Part shown: in pieces, positions 20,200-31,754 of the stretch
How positions within the stretch are numbered: the stretch's first letter is position 1
Layout: every line of letters starts with the position of its first letter
Assembly: GCA_961205875.1 (NCBI GenBank)
Contig: OY540813.1
Span: forward strand, 31,591,001-31,655,000
Source: Sialis fuliginosa
Lineage: Eukaryota; Arthropoda; Insecta; Megaloptera; Sialidae
DNA length: 64,000 nt
Direction of reading: 5' to 3'
The notes under the pieces: generated by a model
Seen by the model: only the letters and a program-made list of their open reading frames with translations
The model's database searches: none
Told to the model about the DNA's origin: nothing
Program-made: the position numbers and the translations under genes

Positions 20200-21410
20200 T
20201 TTTTAAATATATGTATATTATGTAAGGTTATGGAACGGTTTTTACAAAATTTTTCTTTGCGCTCAAATAAAATATCTACATATATAAATTATTACATAGA
20301 ATATTTTAATGCATTATTTGATCGGCCTATGTTTTCTCTATAACGTCATGCTTCCAAAATTCAATTAAATATAATATTTTTCACTAGTTTTCTCTAAGCA
20401 AAACTAGTTTTATCTAAATTTGTAGTTTGCAATAACATATACCATTTTTATACCTTGCCAGTTGGGCATCAAATTCATGGAGAATATAGAAATGTATGTT
20501 TTATATTGGCATATAAATAATAAAAAATAATTTTAAAATTTCGAGAGTTAATTAAGTGTGAAATATCTAAAGAAATGGTGATCTACAAACTGCAATTAAT
20601 TGAGAGATAATAATTACCGTGTGGCAAGGGGATGAGAAGATAAAAGAAATTTGTTTAAAGAACAAAGAAAGCATACCCATGAGGATAGGAGCTGTTATAG
20701 CTGCCAAACGACAAATTACTAAATATAGACATTTATTCCTAGAATATTTGGTTTATTTTTTTCAAAACAAAATGATTTTTTGCATAGTTTTTATAATTTA
20801 TTGAAATTTATATCAAGTATTTCGTACTTCTCTTATTTGATCAAAAATGTTTTAATTCATAGCAAAGTACCTACTATATTATGTATTTAATATAAAGCGA
20901 ATATGGAACAGTAAATTCGTCACATATTTCACGGTGCCAAATGTGAGCTAACCTCGCTGTCACTAGTATTGTCATTACGTAAAACTTACTGATGTGTGCA
21001 GGGCCCACATACTCCTGGGACCATAGTTAATACAAAATACTGTTTTAACTGTTGCTGATATACCAGACCCGTACTTAAAATCAATCGCAAATTTAAAACG
21101 TATTTTCTCTAAAATCTCAGTTTGTTAATGATATAAAATACATAATACTTTTACAAGTAATACGAGATGCAAAGAAAATATTCATATGTAATGTATATTT
21201 TCTAATTCCTCTTATATTATTTTAGAAATATATCGAAACAATGAATAGTGGTTTAGAATCCATCGTAACTAATTACAAAATTTTATAATATTTTATAATA
21301 TTCCGCAAAAAAAATTTATTTAAAAAATTTTGAGAAGCGTTATTATGAAATATCGATCTTTTAGAATTTTAACGAAACAAATATACATACTGACATAGAA
21401 AAGAACAACC
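20200..21410. other. AT-rich intergenic stretch
   Basis: No gene was recognised. A somewhat GC-richer segment at about 20920-21030 has no identified role. The 61-codon frame at 20619 has no recognisable feature. Confidence 0.45.
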
Positions 21411-21411
21411 A

Positions 21412-21872
21412 TAAAAACGGGTTCCGTAACCATTCTCACTACGATTAAAAAAAAAAAAAAAGTAATTTCAAAATTTTTCATAAACTAGGTATTTTTGCTA
21501 TAATTTTCATTGAAAGTTCTAATTAAAAGTTTTTCCAGATTTTTTACATTAGAGGGGGGGAGGGGGGGCTCTGAAAATGACTTTAAAAAACTGAAAGGTT
21601 AAAATCAAATAGTTAAAACATTTTTCGTTTCATTTTAGGAGACCTATCTAAAAATGGGATAAGTGAAAAAAAATTTTAGTACACTTTTCAGTCTATGGGT
21701 CCCAAAAATATATTTTTTAATATAATCATGTCTGTTTTTGTGTCATCAATCTACGTCCGTATGCCAAATTTCATTTTGGTATATAAATAAGAGGTTGGAA
21801 GGACTGTGGCATACAGACAGAAAGACAGAGCGAAACTATAAGAGTTCCTAGTTTTCTACGGAACCCTAAAAA
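21412..21872 (+). repeat. Dispersed repeat A, plus orientation
   Basis: It runs from 'AAACGGGTTCCGTAACC' to 'TTTTCTACGGAACCCTAAA', so its terminal TTCCGTA/TACGGAA words are inverted. The conserved inner blocks 'TTTTAGGAGACCTATCTAA' and 'TCATCAATCTACGTCCGTAT' are present. It is slightly shorter than the 17.1 kb copy. Confidence 0.75.
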
Positions 21873-22035
21873 TGATCTGCTTTAATATAAATTTTTTAAT
21901 TCAATACAAAATATTTCAAAAACAACTGATAAATTAAATATTCGTAAATATTAGTTAAAAATTTCAAGCTCTTATTATATTTAAAAGTTTAAAAAAATGC
22001 AAATGTATTGTAACACAGTTGTAAAGAACACTAAT

Positions 22036-22100
22036 AAATACACTCCTGTGCTAAGCTGAGTGGTAGAGTAGCGAGGGTTCGATTCCCGTCGACCCTAGGG
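22036..22100 (+). repeat. tRNA-like promoter remnant (SINE head?)
   Basis: 'CTAAGCTGAGTGGTAGAG' resembles an A box and 'GGGTTCGATTCCCG' matches the B box of RNA polymerase III promoters almost exactly. Only about a dozen bases separate them, too few for an anticodon arm. It is therefore not a working tRNA and is best read as a shrunken tRNA-derived SINE head or pseudogene. Confidence 0.5.
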
Positions 22101-22104
22101 AGAT

Positions 22105-22855
22105 CTATTGATGCTCATTTCAGTTCGCTCTAATCGCTTACAGATCGACATCATTTCTATTCATAGTTTTTTTAGCGACCGACAATAAAATTACATTGTT
22201 GACTGAATACAACTGTTATATTGGGTGTAAATAAACATGAGGCGGCAACGCCTTTTTAAAAATCATGAATATTATTTATTTAGAAAAACTGTTATTAACT
22301 CGAATGTTTGATTGTTATAAAATTACAAAATAATTCAAAGAATGTACAGTATGTAGTATAATGTAGGTACATTTGTCTTCATGTGAAAATGATATGTACT
22401 CGTAAATCACTTGGTATATTATGGATTATAGATTTTGAGACAGTCCACATCCAAAAATACACGTATAAAATATAAGTTATAGGTACTTATTTACCATAGG
22501 CACGTTCAGGGTGAAATTTTAGTAATGCAACGAAATTCACGTGCACCATGAAGATAAGTTAGGTTAGGTATGTATTAAGGTGTCCGTTTATAATGAAATA
22601 TTAACGGGATGCCCACACAATCTGTTCTTTGTGAACAAAAAGTAAAGTAGCCGCAAACTCATCGTTGACAATTAATATTTAAATAGATGCACTTTAAATT
22701 TAACGTGTATTTTAAATAGCAATTTTCACGTTTTTCTGAAAATATAACTTTTCTCCCAATCTTTCCCATTTTGTCTTGTATACTATAACTTTTTCTGATA
22801 GCTAGCAATTTTTTAAAGAAGACAATGTAGTTTTTAAATTAATTTATACATTTCT
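22105..22855. other. Intergenic stretch
   Basis: AT-rich with no gene recognised. 'GTTAGGTTAGGT' near 22559 is only two units of the insect telomere word and is not a telomere. Confidence 0.45.
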
Positions 22856-22859
22856 TGCA

Positions 22860-23588
22860 AAAATCTAAAAAACATTTTTAAAATCTGCCAAGTAAATGCT
22901 GCATCGTGCTAAATTCACCAAAGGTAGTTAATTGTTGAATAATTTAAATAAAAACCGATAGTGTTCAGATAAATTGCCTGGCATTGGTTAATCATTTAAT
23001 TTTTATACAATTTTACTAAAAAATATTAGTTCGAAATTTTTCATATATTTTTTATTTTTTAACAATTTCAATCTAAATCTAAATTTATGCTAACTTCAAA
23101 ATGACATTTAAAACGGCAATATGACATTTAATATGTCAAAGCAAATGTCAATTTGGGATAACAAAACACGATATTTTAAAGCAAATTGAAATAAATCTTT
23201 GTAAGGGAATATTTTAAAACAAACATTGTAGACTTATATTATACGAAATTGAATGCTCTACAAAAAATATGCTATAAAATGTTCACGTAACAACGTTCTT
23301 GAGATATCTTGAAAAAATAAATATTTTGAGATGTCACTCCTCTTCCTTACACACGATTTTGATATTTTTGAAATGGTACTGTCCTCAAGCCAGACCCAAC
23401 CATTCAACCAAGTTTCATTAATATCGGTTCAGTTGTTCGTGAGTTATGCGTGTAACAAGAATTCAGGGGACATACACGGCCATAGGCAGACACGGAACGA
23501 AAAGTGTTTGTCTTAACCTGAAAACGGAGACCAATTTTTTGTCTCATTCTAAAACGGTCACAAAGCTTCTCGTATCTTCGATATTGCG
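22860..23588 (-). mobile_element. Truncated copy of the hAT-like element at 54.8 kb
   Basis: On the minus strand it matches 54838-55500 over most of its length, including 'CGATATTATTGAAACTT'-type sequence, 'GACAGACACGGAACGAAAAG' (plus-strand form here) and 'TTGTTGAATAATT'. Its end towards 23590 is cut by the MITE that begins there, and the CAGTG termini are missing. A 61-codon plus frame and an 84-codon minus frame have no transposase features. Confidence 0.6.
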
Positions 23589-23590
23589 AG

Positions 23591-23787
23591 CTTCCAGCTA
23601 ACGCTATCTGCTTGTTATTGTTATTAAATTGCTCGATATTTAAAACACTTGGCAGCACTTATCATATGTACGATTTCATTCGCTACATCTGTGAGTGTGT
23701 TGTCATTTATATTCAGAGCCTAGCAGATAGCGTTAGCTGGAAGCTAATTTGCTTTTGCACTCAAGCAAATTCTTTATAATATCGAGC
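23591..23787. mobile_element. MITE with 'GCTTCCAGCTAACGCTATCTGC'-type ends
   Basis: GCTTCCAGCTAACGCTATC at 23589 and its inverted copy at about 23724-23745 form perfect long termini. The element then continues to 'AATTCTTTATAATATCGAGC', the outer end seen in the 12.7 kb copy. This member seems rearranged, with the inner terminus duplicated in inverted form. Confidence 0.65.
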
Positions 23788-23790
23788 ATA

Positions 23791-24225
23791 AATAAAACTA
23801 AGTCCTTCACCGCGTCTGTCTGTCTGTGCACGATTTTATCAGTAACTACTGAACGGAATTTATTCCGGTTTCCACTAATGAATAGAGTGCTTCACAACAA
23901 AGGCTTAGAAATAAAAATGTATCTATTCATTGATTTTTGATATATTTATCTGCACAGCTGCTTAAGTTATAAAGGTATATTCGGGCAAAATTATCTTCAA
24001 TAAAAAATAAAAAATACGACATTAAACCCCTAATGACGGGGGTAGACAGAGGGTGGATTTTTGCAGGCATCTTTAAAAAATAGAACGCGTATTTTATATT
24101 ATTATCAATTATATAGTATAAATTATTCATAATCACTCTTATATACATATATTTATGTGAAGGGTAACAATTTAAAAACTGATTAAACTTTAAAAAAATC
24201 CTAAATGTCACAAAATCAGTCTAGT
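23791..24225 (+). mobile_element. Decayed Helitron
   Basis: 'TAAATAAAACTAAGTCCTTC' followed by a CTGT run and 'TCAGTAACTACTGAACGGA' is the 5'-end style of the Helitron at 49946-50190. Farther in, 'CGACATTAAACCCCTAATG' parallels the Helitron at 4075-4699. A weak CTAG before T occurs near 24222, but the terminal hairpin is not recognisable. It is an old, perhaps chimeric copy. Confidence 0.55.
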
Positions 24226-24427
24226 TTTTCCAACACACAATATACCATGTACGTTTTTAATTACTATTTTGCTCCAGAAAAAGTGAATTATCGTTCAATC
24301 TATTTCTACAATCAAAAGTGAGAGTTGATATTTTGATCCAACATAAATTTATTGCAGTGACCTATACTACAAATGGTTACCATGGCAATAGAGCGTAAAC
24401 AAATGCAACGAACTGAATGCACATGAG

Positions 24428-25215
24428 ATATAAAGGATGAGTAAAAACTATGGAATATTGCTTTTATTTTATAAAATATTCATTATTTTAAACAAATGTT
24501 TTAGTACAAATTTTTAGAGTAATTATTTCCTATGTAATGCTAATCTTCAACAATAATTGGTTCAATTACATTACTATGGCATCCAACTCTATTTTTTAAA
24601 TGACAACATATCTTTTTTAATGATTCTATGAATAGATCTTATTTTCTTGCATACAACCCTGTAAAATTTTAATGATATTGCATACGATAAATTTTGAGAA
24701 AAATTAACTTTTATAATCTCAGATCACATTAACTGCAACTTAACCAAGTAAGCGTTGAAAAATAAATTAATTTAAAACCAATTTTAATAGCACTTTACAA
24801 TGCAAAAAAAATCTAATAACCTAATAAATTAATTTATTTGGTCGTTACGATTTTTTTATACTTACAAGTTTAAGTCATTTTTCAAGGCTTACTTGGTTAA
24901 GTTAATGTGATCTGAGATTATAAAAGTTAATTTTTCTCAATTTTTTTCGTTTGCAATCCCATTAAAATTTTACAGGGTTGTATGAAAAAACATAAGATCT
25001 ATTCATAGAATCAATAAAAAAGATATGTTGTCATTTAAAAAAAAATAGAGTTGGATGCCATAGTAATGTAATTGACAGCATAATTTTTTTTTGAAGATTT
25101 ACATTACATAGGAAATAATTAGGTACTCTAAAAACTTGTACTAAAACAATTTTTTTAAATATTGAATATTTTAGTAAATAAAAGCAATAATCCATAATTT
25201 TTACTCACTTGTATA
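24428..25215. mobile_element. Foldback element, about 790 bp
   Basis: The left arm beginning 'GGATGAGTAAAAACTATGGA' is the inverted copy of the right arm ending 'CATAATTTTTACTCACTTG'. Complementarity continues inward past 'CAGATCACATTAACT' to a small loop near 24800. The arms are about 370 bases each and over 80 percent matched by eye. No coding capacity and no clear target duplication. Confidence 0.8.
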
Positions 25216-25217
25216 TT

Positions 25218-25440
25218 GTCGATAAATATAGAAGAATCATTACCATCGTGTTATCGCGCAAATATTTATCTTTATTTAAAAATATATCTATACGAATTTT
25301 ATATCCATTGGAACGTTGTCTCTCATCACAAAATGATATAGTAGAGATATTTTTATGATCTAAATAGAGATGATTTAGTTTTGAGATTGATGTCTACGTT
25401 GCCATATAGAGTAAAGCGGGGTAAATCGGTAAATACAATA
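25218..25440. other. Intergenic stretch
   Basis: AT-rich with no feature recognised. Confidence 0.4.
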
Positions 25441-25452
25441 CTGGGGTAAAAG

Positions 25453-26041
25453 CAGGGGTGTGCTGGAGCCGGTTGTTAAATTATTCCGCGAATAAAATTC
25501 AGGCCATTTTTGTTTTCGTTTTCACGCGGTATCTATTGGTTTTGTTTCGGTTCTACGCTCTATCGTAAAGTATTTGTATTATATACGCTGCATACCGTTT
25601 TTTGCTCTTTTCCTCAGTTCTCCCAATCGTTTTTAAATTTGTGTTCCTAAAAATGTAAGAATAAAAAAGAGCTTTAAGACGCTTCACACACTGGCAATTC
25701 AACAGCGCGACTTGTTTAGCCGCACTGTTGAATCGCACAGTACGCGATAATCGCGCTGCTAAATCGCCAGTATGTATAGGTTTTGCGATTTACGTATAAA
25801 ACAATAAAAAATAGCTAAATGTCGCTATATTAAAAGGCATCTAAAAGTGCATTCGTTCTATTTTTTTTAGTACTTGTGCATTATATCCCCGGCTATTGCA
25901 GTTATGCAAGTCTCATGTTTTATATGATTTGGTCAGCGGCAGGTTTAGTTATATTTATTAGTGTATATCCGGTTTCTATTTTCATAGGGCTGGTTTTTTT
26001 TATAGCGAACCGGTTGTTAAATGTTTGGCAGCACACCCCTG
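25453..26041. mobile_element. hAT MITE with exact 8-bp target duplication
   Basis: The element starts CAGGGGTGTGCTGGAGCCGG and ends with the inverted CAGCACACCCCTG. GGTAAAAG is repeated exactly on both sides (25445-25452 and 26042-26049). 'CCGGTTGTTAAAT' occurs in inverted form inside each end. The centre (25676-25782) holds interleaved hairpins built from 'CAACAGCGCGA'-like words. It is non-autonomous; the 61-codon minus frame is not a transposase. Confidence 0.9.
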
Positions 26042-26049
26042 GGTAAAAG

Positions 26050-26448
26050 TAATAATAAATGTAATTGCCATCTCTTGAATGCTTTAAATACATTATTTAC
26101 TATATACCTACTTACCAGTTCATATCTCAGAAAGTTCCTATCTCGCATCTCAATATAATAAAAATCAAAAATTCAAATTGAATATAATTCACTAGTAAAT
26201 AGTACTACACTCTATTTATTTCTTGTTTAACTTTTGACGTATTTGACGTTTAAATTTGTATAATATAATTGGTCGATGTACAAATAAATTATTATTATTA
26301 TTATTACATTAGCCCCGAATCGCTGAGGTAAATGTAATATGGCATCACTCTATTTTTATTTGAAGTTAAAATATTTAGAAAATCTAATTTAAAAATATAC
26401 ATATAATTTTTTAATAATATTCCTTTTAATATTAATATTGCATTCTTT
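26050..26448. other. AT-rich intergenic stretch
   Basis: It contains a short (ATT)n run near 26292-26307. No gene was recognised. Confidence 0.45.
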
Positions 26449-27093
26449 CAGGGACTTGAATCTGAACCCGAACCCGAACCCGAACCGTAAACCCGAAAAA
26501 CCCCGTATTTTTCATTAACCTGAACTCGAACCGAACCGTTATATCTCAAAGTCAACTAACCTGAATCTGAACCCGAACCTTTTCATGGATAATCGGTTAC
26601 CATATATTTTTAAAAGGTCCAATAAATTATTTTTAATATTTTAATATTTTCCTCCAATAATTTTTGAAAGAGATTATAAAATGTACTTATATTGGAAATC
26701 TGTTTTAATTTTATGGTTATGTGACATATCAAGTCAACTACTAAAATTTACATATTTTTTACTTTCTTTTTTAATTCTGAAATATAGAAATTTCAATCTT
26801 TAAAATGTATTTTTATTTTTTGCCCTTATTTCTAGCAATATTTTAATGGTTATTAATCTTTTTTTCTTCTTCAGAAAATGTTTTATTTGTTAATTATAAT
26901 TTTTGTTCGAACAAAATAATTTTCTTTTAACTACAAACTTGAACCCGAACCCGAACCTAAAGCCTAAAAAAATAACGGTTTTTGAACCCAAATAGTTTGC
27001 AACATGTTGAACCCAAACCCGAACCCGAACCGAAATTTATGTTTGAACCTGAACCGAACTCGAATCATAAATAAATTCTGGTTCAAGTCCCTG
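26449..27093 (+). mobile_element. hAT MITE copy A with CCCGAA repeats
   Basis: It begins CAGGGACTTGAATCTGAACC and ends with the inverted GGTTCAAGTCCCTG. Both ends are lined with tandem GAACCC units (26467-26490, 26940-26957, 27008-27030). It is the inverted twin of 28328-28986. The flanking octamers CATTCTTT and ATCAAGAG do not match, so this copy has lost its target duplication or was rearranged. Confidence 0.8.
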
Positions 27094-27296
27094 ATCAAGA
27101 GTCTAGTTTTCCCCCTTTGCTAGTTAATACTTCGCAAGACTGCGTGGATTACCAAGAGGAACAGAATTTGCCTTAGAGTGATCAGGGCAAACGACAGGAG
27201 ACCCGGGAAACATGTGTTCGGCCCCGAGATTCACACATTGGGAAAAATTTTACCAATAATTAGCATTTAATAATAATAAATTATCTTACATTTAAA
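27094..27296. other. Short unassigned spacer
   Basis: About 200 bases between copy A and the central foldback, GC-richer near 27130-27240 (for example 'GACAGGAGACCCGGGAAAC'). No match to another part of the window was found. Confidence 0.35.
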
Positions 27297-28222
27297 TTAA
27301 TAAATAAATTGATTACCTCTAATCTGTATTTGTATTGTACAGTTCAATTATTTGGTATTTTAGGAACATTTTGATAATTCATAATATAAAAAATACATAA
27401 ATCGTGTACACTCTGCAAGTTATAACGCGATTTTTTAAAATTATTTATTGTTTAATAACTTTTTACTCTACATATAAACAAAAAAATAAAAAATTATTGG
27501 GATTCGAACTCGGGACCATTAGTTTACAAAATCTGTACCAAACGGTACTTTATATCGAAAAATCAAAAGAGATACAATAATTCGGTTTTATTGAGAGGAT
27601 TCCAAAACATATTTGATATTGTCGATCCGAAATTACTATCCGAGATATGAATTATTTTCAATTTTATAATAATGCCTTTTTCTCGTGAACTCTCTAGGTA
27701 TTCTTCTGATCTTTTTGAAACTTGGTAGAAAAATCGATCTTGTAAATATCTCAATTAAGTTCGTTGGTTAGCGGAATTCCTTCATGAATTTCAAAATGGC
27801 GGCCATTAAAATTGAAAATAATTCATATCTCGGGTACTAATTATCGGATCAATAAAATCAAATATGTTTTGGAATCCTCTCAATAAAGCCAAATTATTAT
27901 ATATCTTGCAATTTTTCGATATACAATACCATTTCATTGATATTTTAAAATTTACAAAAAATTATAGAAGATCTTATAAATAATGGGTCCTGAGTTCGAA
28001 TTTTTATTTTTTGTTTATTATGTAGAGTAAAAAGTTAATAAAGAATAAATAATATAAAAAATCGCGTTATAACCTGCACATGATTTATGTATTTCTTGTT
28101 TTATGAATTATTAAAAAAAGCTCCGAGGCGATTTTTTTTCTATTTTGTCTTATAATATTCCTAAAATACTAAAGAATTGAACTGTGTGAACAGATCAGAG
28201 ATAATCAATTTTTTTATTTAGG
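27297..28222. mobile_element. Foldback element between twin hAT copies
   Basis: The left arm ('AATTGATTACCTCTAATCTG', then 'GGGATTCGAACTCGGGACC', then 'TTGAGAGGATTCCAAAACAT') is the inverted copy of the right arm. The centre is near 27770. 'GGGATTCGAACTC' resembles an inverted pol III B box and is present, mutated, in the other arm. Arms are about 400 bases each. No protein is encoded. Confidence 0.75.
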
Positions 28223-28327
28223 TTGGCTTCCAGAGCACCGTGAATGGTTGAATGTACATATCTCTTTACGTTTTAAAAAATTGCAAATCTCGTCGTATCT
28301 CGTTAGATGTAAAATTTTAGTTTAAAT

Positions 28328-28986
28328 CAGGGGCTTGAACCGGAATTTATTTATGGTTCGGATTCAGTTCGTGTTCAAACATAAATTTCGGTTTGGGTTC
28401 GGGTTTGGGTTCAACGTGTCGCAAACTATTTGGTTTCAAAAACCGTTATTTTTTTAGGGTTCAGGTTCGGGTTCGGCTTCAAGTTTGTAATTGAAAGAAA
28501 ATTATTTTGTTCGAAAAAAAATTATAATTAACAAATAAAACATTTTATGAAGAAGAAAAAAAACATTAATAGCCATTAAAATATTGCAAGAAAAAAGGGC
28601 AAAAAATAAAATTACATTTTAAAGATTGAAATTTCTATTTTTCGGATTTTTTTTGCAAATTGAAATGTAATTCAGTAATAGAATTAAAAAAGAAAGTAAA
28701 AAATATGTACATTTTAGTAGTTGATTTGATAAGTCACATCATACCATAAAATTCAAACCAGTATTAGTAAATTTTTATAATCTCTTTTAAAAATTATTGG
28801 AGGAAAATATTAGAATATTAAAAACAATTTATTGAACCTTTTAAAAATATATGGTTACCAATGAAAAGGTTCGGGTTCAGATTCAGGCTCGTTGACTTTG
28901 AGATATAACGGTTCGGTTCGGGTTCAGGTTAATGAAAAATACGGGTTTTTTCGGGTTTACGGTTCGGGTTCAGGTTCAAGTCCCTG
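28328..28986 (-). mobile_element. hAT MITE copy B, exact 8-bp target duplication
   Basis: It starts CAGGGGCTTGAACCGG and ends GGTTCAAGTCCCTG, with GTTTAAAT repeated exactly outside both ends (28320-28327 and 28987-28994). Internal GGGTTC runs mirror the GAACCC runs of copy A, of which it is the inverted relative. This copy establishes the family as hAT. Confidence 0.9.
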
Positions 28987-28994
28987 GTTTAAAT

Positions 28995-30345
28995 ACATAT
29001 ATTCAAATACGATATTAAAGCTTGTTCCATTAAGTAGACAGTATAGGCATATTAATACGCATGCATGTTTTTTTAATCAAAATACTCAAATTATGAAAGT
29101 GAATTATAAGTACGAAGATAATGAGATTAAAAACAATTACATTGTCATTAAAGATTTTTAATTTTCAAAACGAACACACACACAAGATAATAATAACAAT
29201 AACAGTTTTTCCTCCCCTAAAAACAGTAACACTAAATATAAAAATGATCGTACTACTACAATAATGTTGCCCCGTTCTTTGTCGATTATTAACCGGCTAT
29301 TTTAAAGCACTCATCATTTGATAACGATTTCGCTAATGCAATATCATATACGCAACTGGTACAGGGTGTAATGGACATAATTCGAGGGGTGGGAAAGCCA
29401 TTGTTTGGCATTACGGGATCACAGCCCCGTCTCTCTACCCTCGGAAACCATAAGCTCTTTAATGTGTATGCTAGGTTTGGGTACATGCATAAAATTATGT
29501 GTAAAGTATTATGTGTTTGCATGCATTTTATCTCATTGCGCTTGTGTGTGTGTCCGTGAGTATGTTAATCAAAGGTTTTAAGTAGATCAAATTGTGTATA
29601 TATAATAATACTTATTTTTTATTGTTCTTAAAGATTTTACGTAACACATGATATTAATAATGTGACACATTTTATCAATTTGCAACTTCTATGTAGAATA
29701 TTTAAAGTACCTTTTAGAATAGTAGTCTCCAAACTACGGCCTGTCGCACAATAAACAGTTCATAATTTTTGTGTAAACAATAATGTTTTTTAATTTTTAT
29801 AATTAAATCTATCTATCAAACCCGATTTTATAAAAATATTGCTAAAAATATACAATGTTAATAACATTATCTGAAGAAATGTTTGATAATATACATAGGT
29901 ATGGTTGAAAACAAGATTGATAGCTCCTAATTGTTAATTCATTTTTCTAATATCAGGTTCGTAACCTTTGAGTAATACATTTGCCCCCAATAAGTTGGAA
30001 AAACATTTAACTTATAAACTGTTTGTTAAATTAAATTGATCATTTCTCAATGTTATATATCACGATTCTTAAAAACTTTTAATTTAATTTTATTGTTAGA
30101 AATAAAAAACATAAAGTTGAAAAATTAAAGTAGATAATATAAAATTTTAAGAAACCATGTTTTTTAAAACTAGTGGTTTTGTATAATGAAAACCAACTTT
30201 TCAAAATAAATTATGTATTTTAGGGTGATCCATAAAATACGTCACCCAAAATACAAGCATTTTCAATCCCCCACTTCCCCTTTACCACACTGCGTCACAT
30301 TTTTTTGCACCCCCTACCTAATAATACGTCACAAAACTTTTTTTC
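28995..30345. other. Intergenic stretch with a GC-richer patch
   Basis: Mostly AT-rich. The part 29365-29530 is GC-richer ('CAGCCCCGTCTCTCTACCC') with homeodomain-like ATAAAATTATG. 'AGTAGTCTCCAAACTACGGCC' near 29720 resembles a solo hAT end, and 'GGGTGATCCATAAAATACGTC' at 30223 looks like another isolated transposon terminus. No gene was recognised. Confidence 0.4.
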
Positions 30346-30349
30346 GATA

Positions 30350-31292
30350 TGCAAACTTTTAAAATTCGTATATATACAATATGTATGTATATATTTTTTT
30401 TAAATCAAATACTTCAACCAAATATCATTCGTAATGTAGCTATGGATCCTAAGTGAACAAAAAAAAAATTTTTATCCAAAATTCGACAGTTTTCAAAAAA
30501 TTAAATTTTTGTCCAATTTTAATGTAATTTACAGAATTTGTAGATTTATCTATCTTTTTTATTGTGTCCAAATTTTAACTTAATTGAATGAAAATTGGTG
30601 AAATGGTACTAAAATCAACCGTGAGTCAAAATTGATGGTTACGGTTATTTTCGCTCCTGGCGTATGTATGACTCGTTAAATAAATTCTGTGAACAGAGTA
30701 ATGGATGCATTATTATTTATTTAATATTTTTTGAAAACATTAATTATTATGTCAATAAAATCGCTGAAAAGAAGTTTCTCTTACACAGAATGATTTTTTT
30801 TTTTTTGGGGCAAGATCTTTAAGTATATATATTTTTTAATTTTGTAACAGTGTCATTGTTTTTCATTTAGAAACTCGAATAAATATTCAGTTCATTACTC
30901 TGTTCATAGAATTTATTTAACGAGTCATGCATAACTACCAATTTTGACACGCGCAGTGATTTTAGTACCATTTCGCAAATTTTCATTCGATTACGTTAAA
31001 AATTTTAATTAATAATGAAAATAAGTAAAGCTACAAATGTAGTAAATTGCATTAAAATTTGACAAAAATTGTTTGTGTAACAGCACTTTGAATTTTGAAA
31101 ATTGCCGAATTTCGGCTAACAAATTCGTTTTAAACATGATTTTCGAAGGGAATACCTTTATGAAAATATTTAATTTAAGGTTTTTTTAGTTCAATTCGAA
31201 TTCATTGCTACATTACGATTGATATTTGTGTGAATTATTTGATTTTTGAAAAAATATACAAATTTGAATATTAAAACGTTTTTGTGCAATTT
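30350..31292. mobile_element. Foldback element, about 0.9 kb
   Basis: 'CATTCGTAATGTAGCTATGG' in the left arm and 'GCTACATTACGATTGATATT' in the right arm are inverted copies. The inner blocks 'ACTCGTTAAATAAATTCTGT' and 'AGAATTTATTTAACGAGTCA' pair as well. Arms are around 380-450 bases and moderately diverged; the edges are approximate. Confidence 0.7.
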
Positions 31293-31499
31293 TGCAAAAA
31301 CAAGAGCTAATTGAACAAAATGATTGTATTCAGCGTGTCCAAATTACCCTTAAAATGTTATACCCTGTAGCAAACATGATTTTTTTTTGTCGGCCATTGT
31401 AATAATTGAAACGGTGTGTTGATACTTCATTACATTATTATTGTCGTATAAGAAAGTAAAATAAATATGAGATACCACTGAAGTAGAAAGCATTTTAAA

Positions 31500-31750
31500 C
31501 TATCAGTGCTGGCCACAAAGAAAACCAGAATAAGAACACCGGACATGGTCGTGTATGTCTGACCACCGCCGCAGTGCTGGAGCGCACCCGGAATCGGACG
31601 GCTCCGAGTAGGTAGGGGGAGATGGAGGTACACAACACCGGAGGAGTACGGGGCGGTGGTGATGATTTCCCCGGAGGTCACTTCCTGCTCTCCCGGACTT
31701 CGCATCCGGAGAAAACGGTGTTTTCCACCGCACGGTCGAATATTAGTCAC
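31500..31750. other. GC-rich block, origin unknown
   Basis: About 250 bases are much richer in G and C than the surroundings, with 'GGAGCGCACCCGGAATCGG' and 'CTCCCGGACTTCGCATCCGG'. Frames of 60-106 codons exist in several phases, as expected when stops are rare in GC-rich DNA. A fragment of a retroelement 3' region or a regulatory island are both possible; no domain was recognised. Confidence 0.35.
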
Positions 31751-31754
31751 GCGA

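Noticed and set aside
22555-22570. TTAGG-like words here, at 59912 and at 62541
   Set aside because: Only one or two units each; far too short for telomeric sequence.
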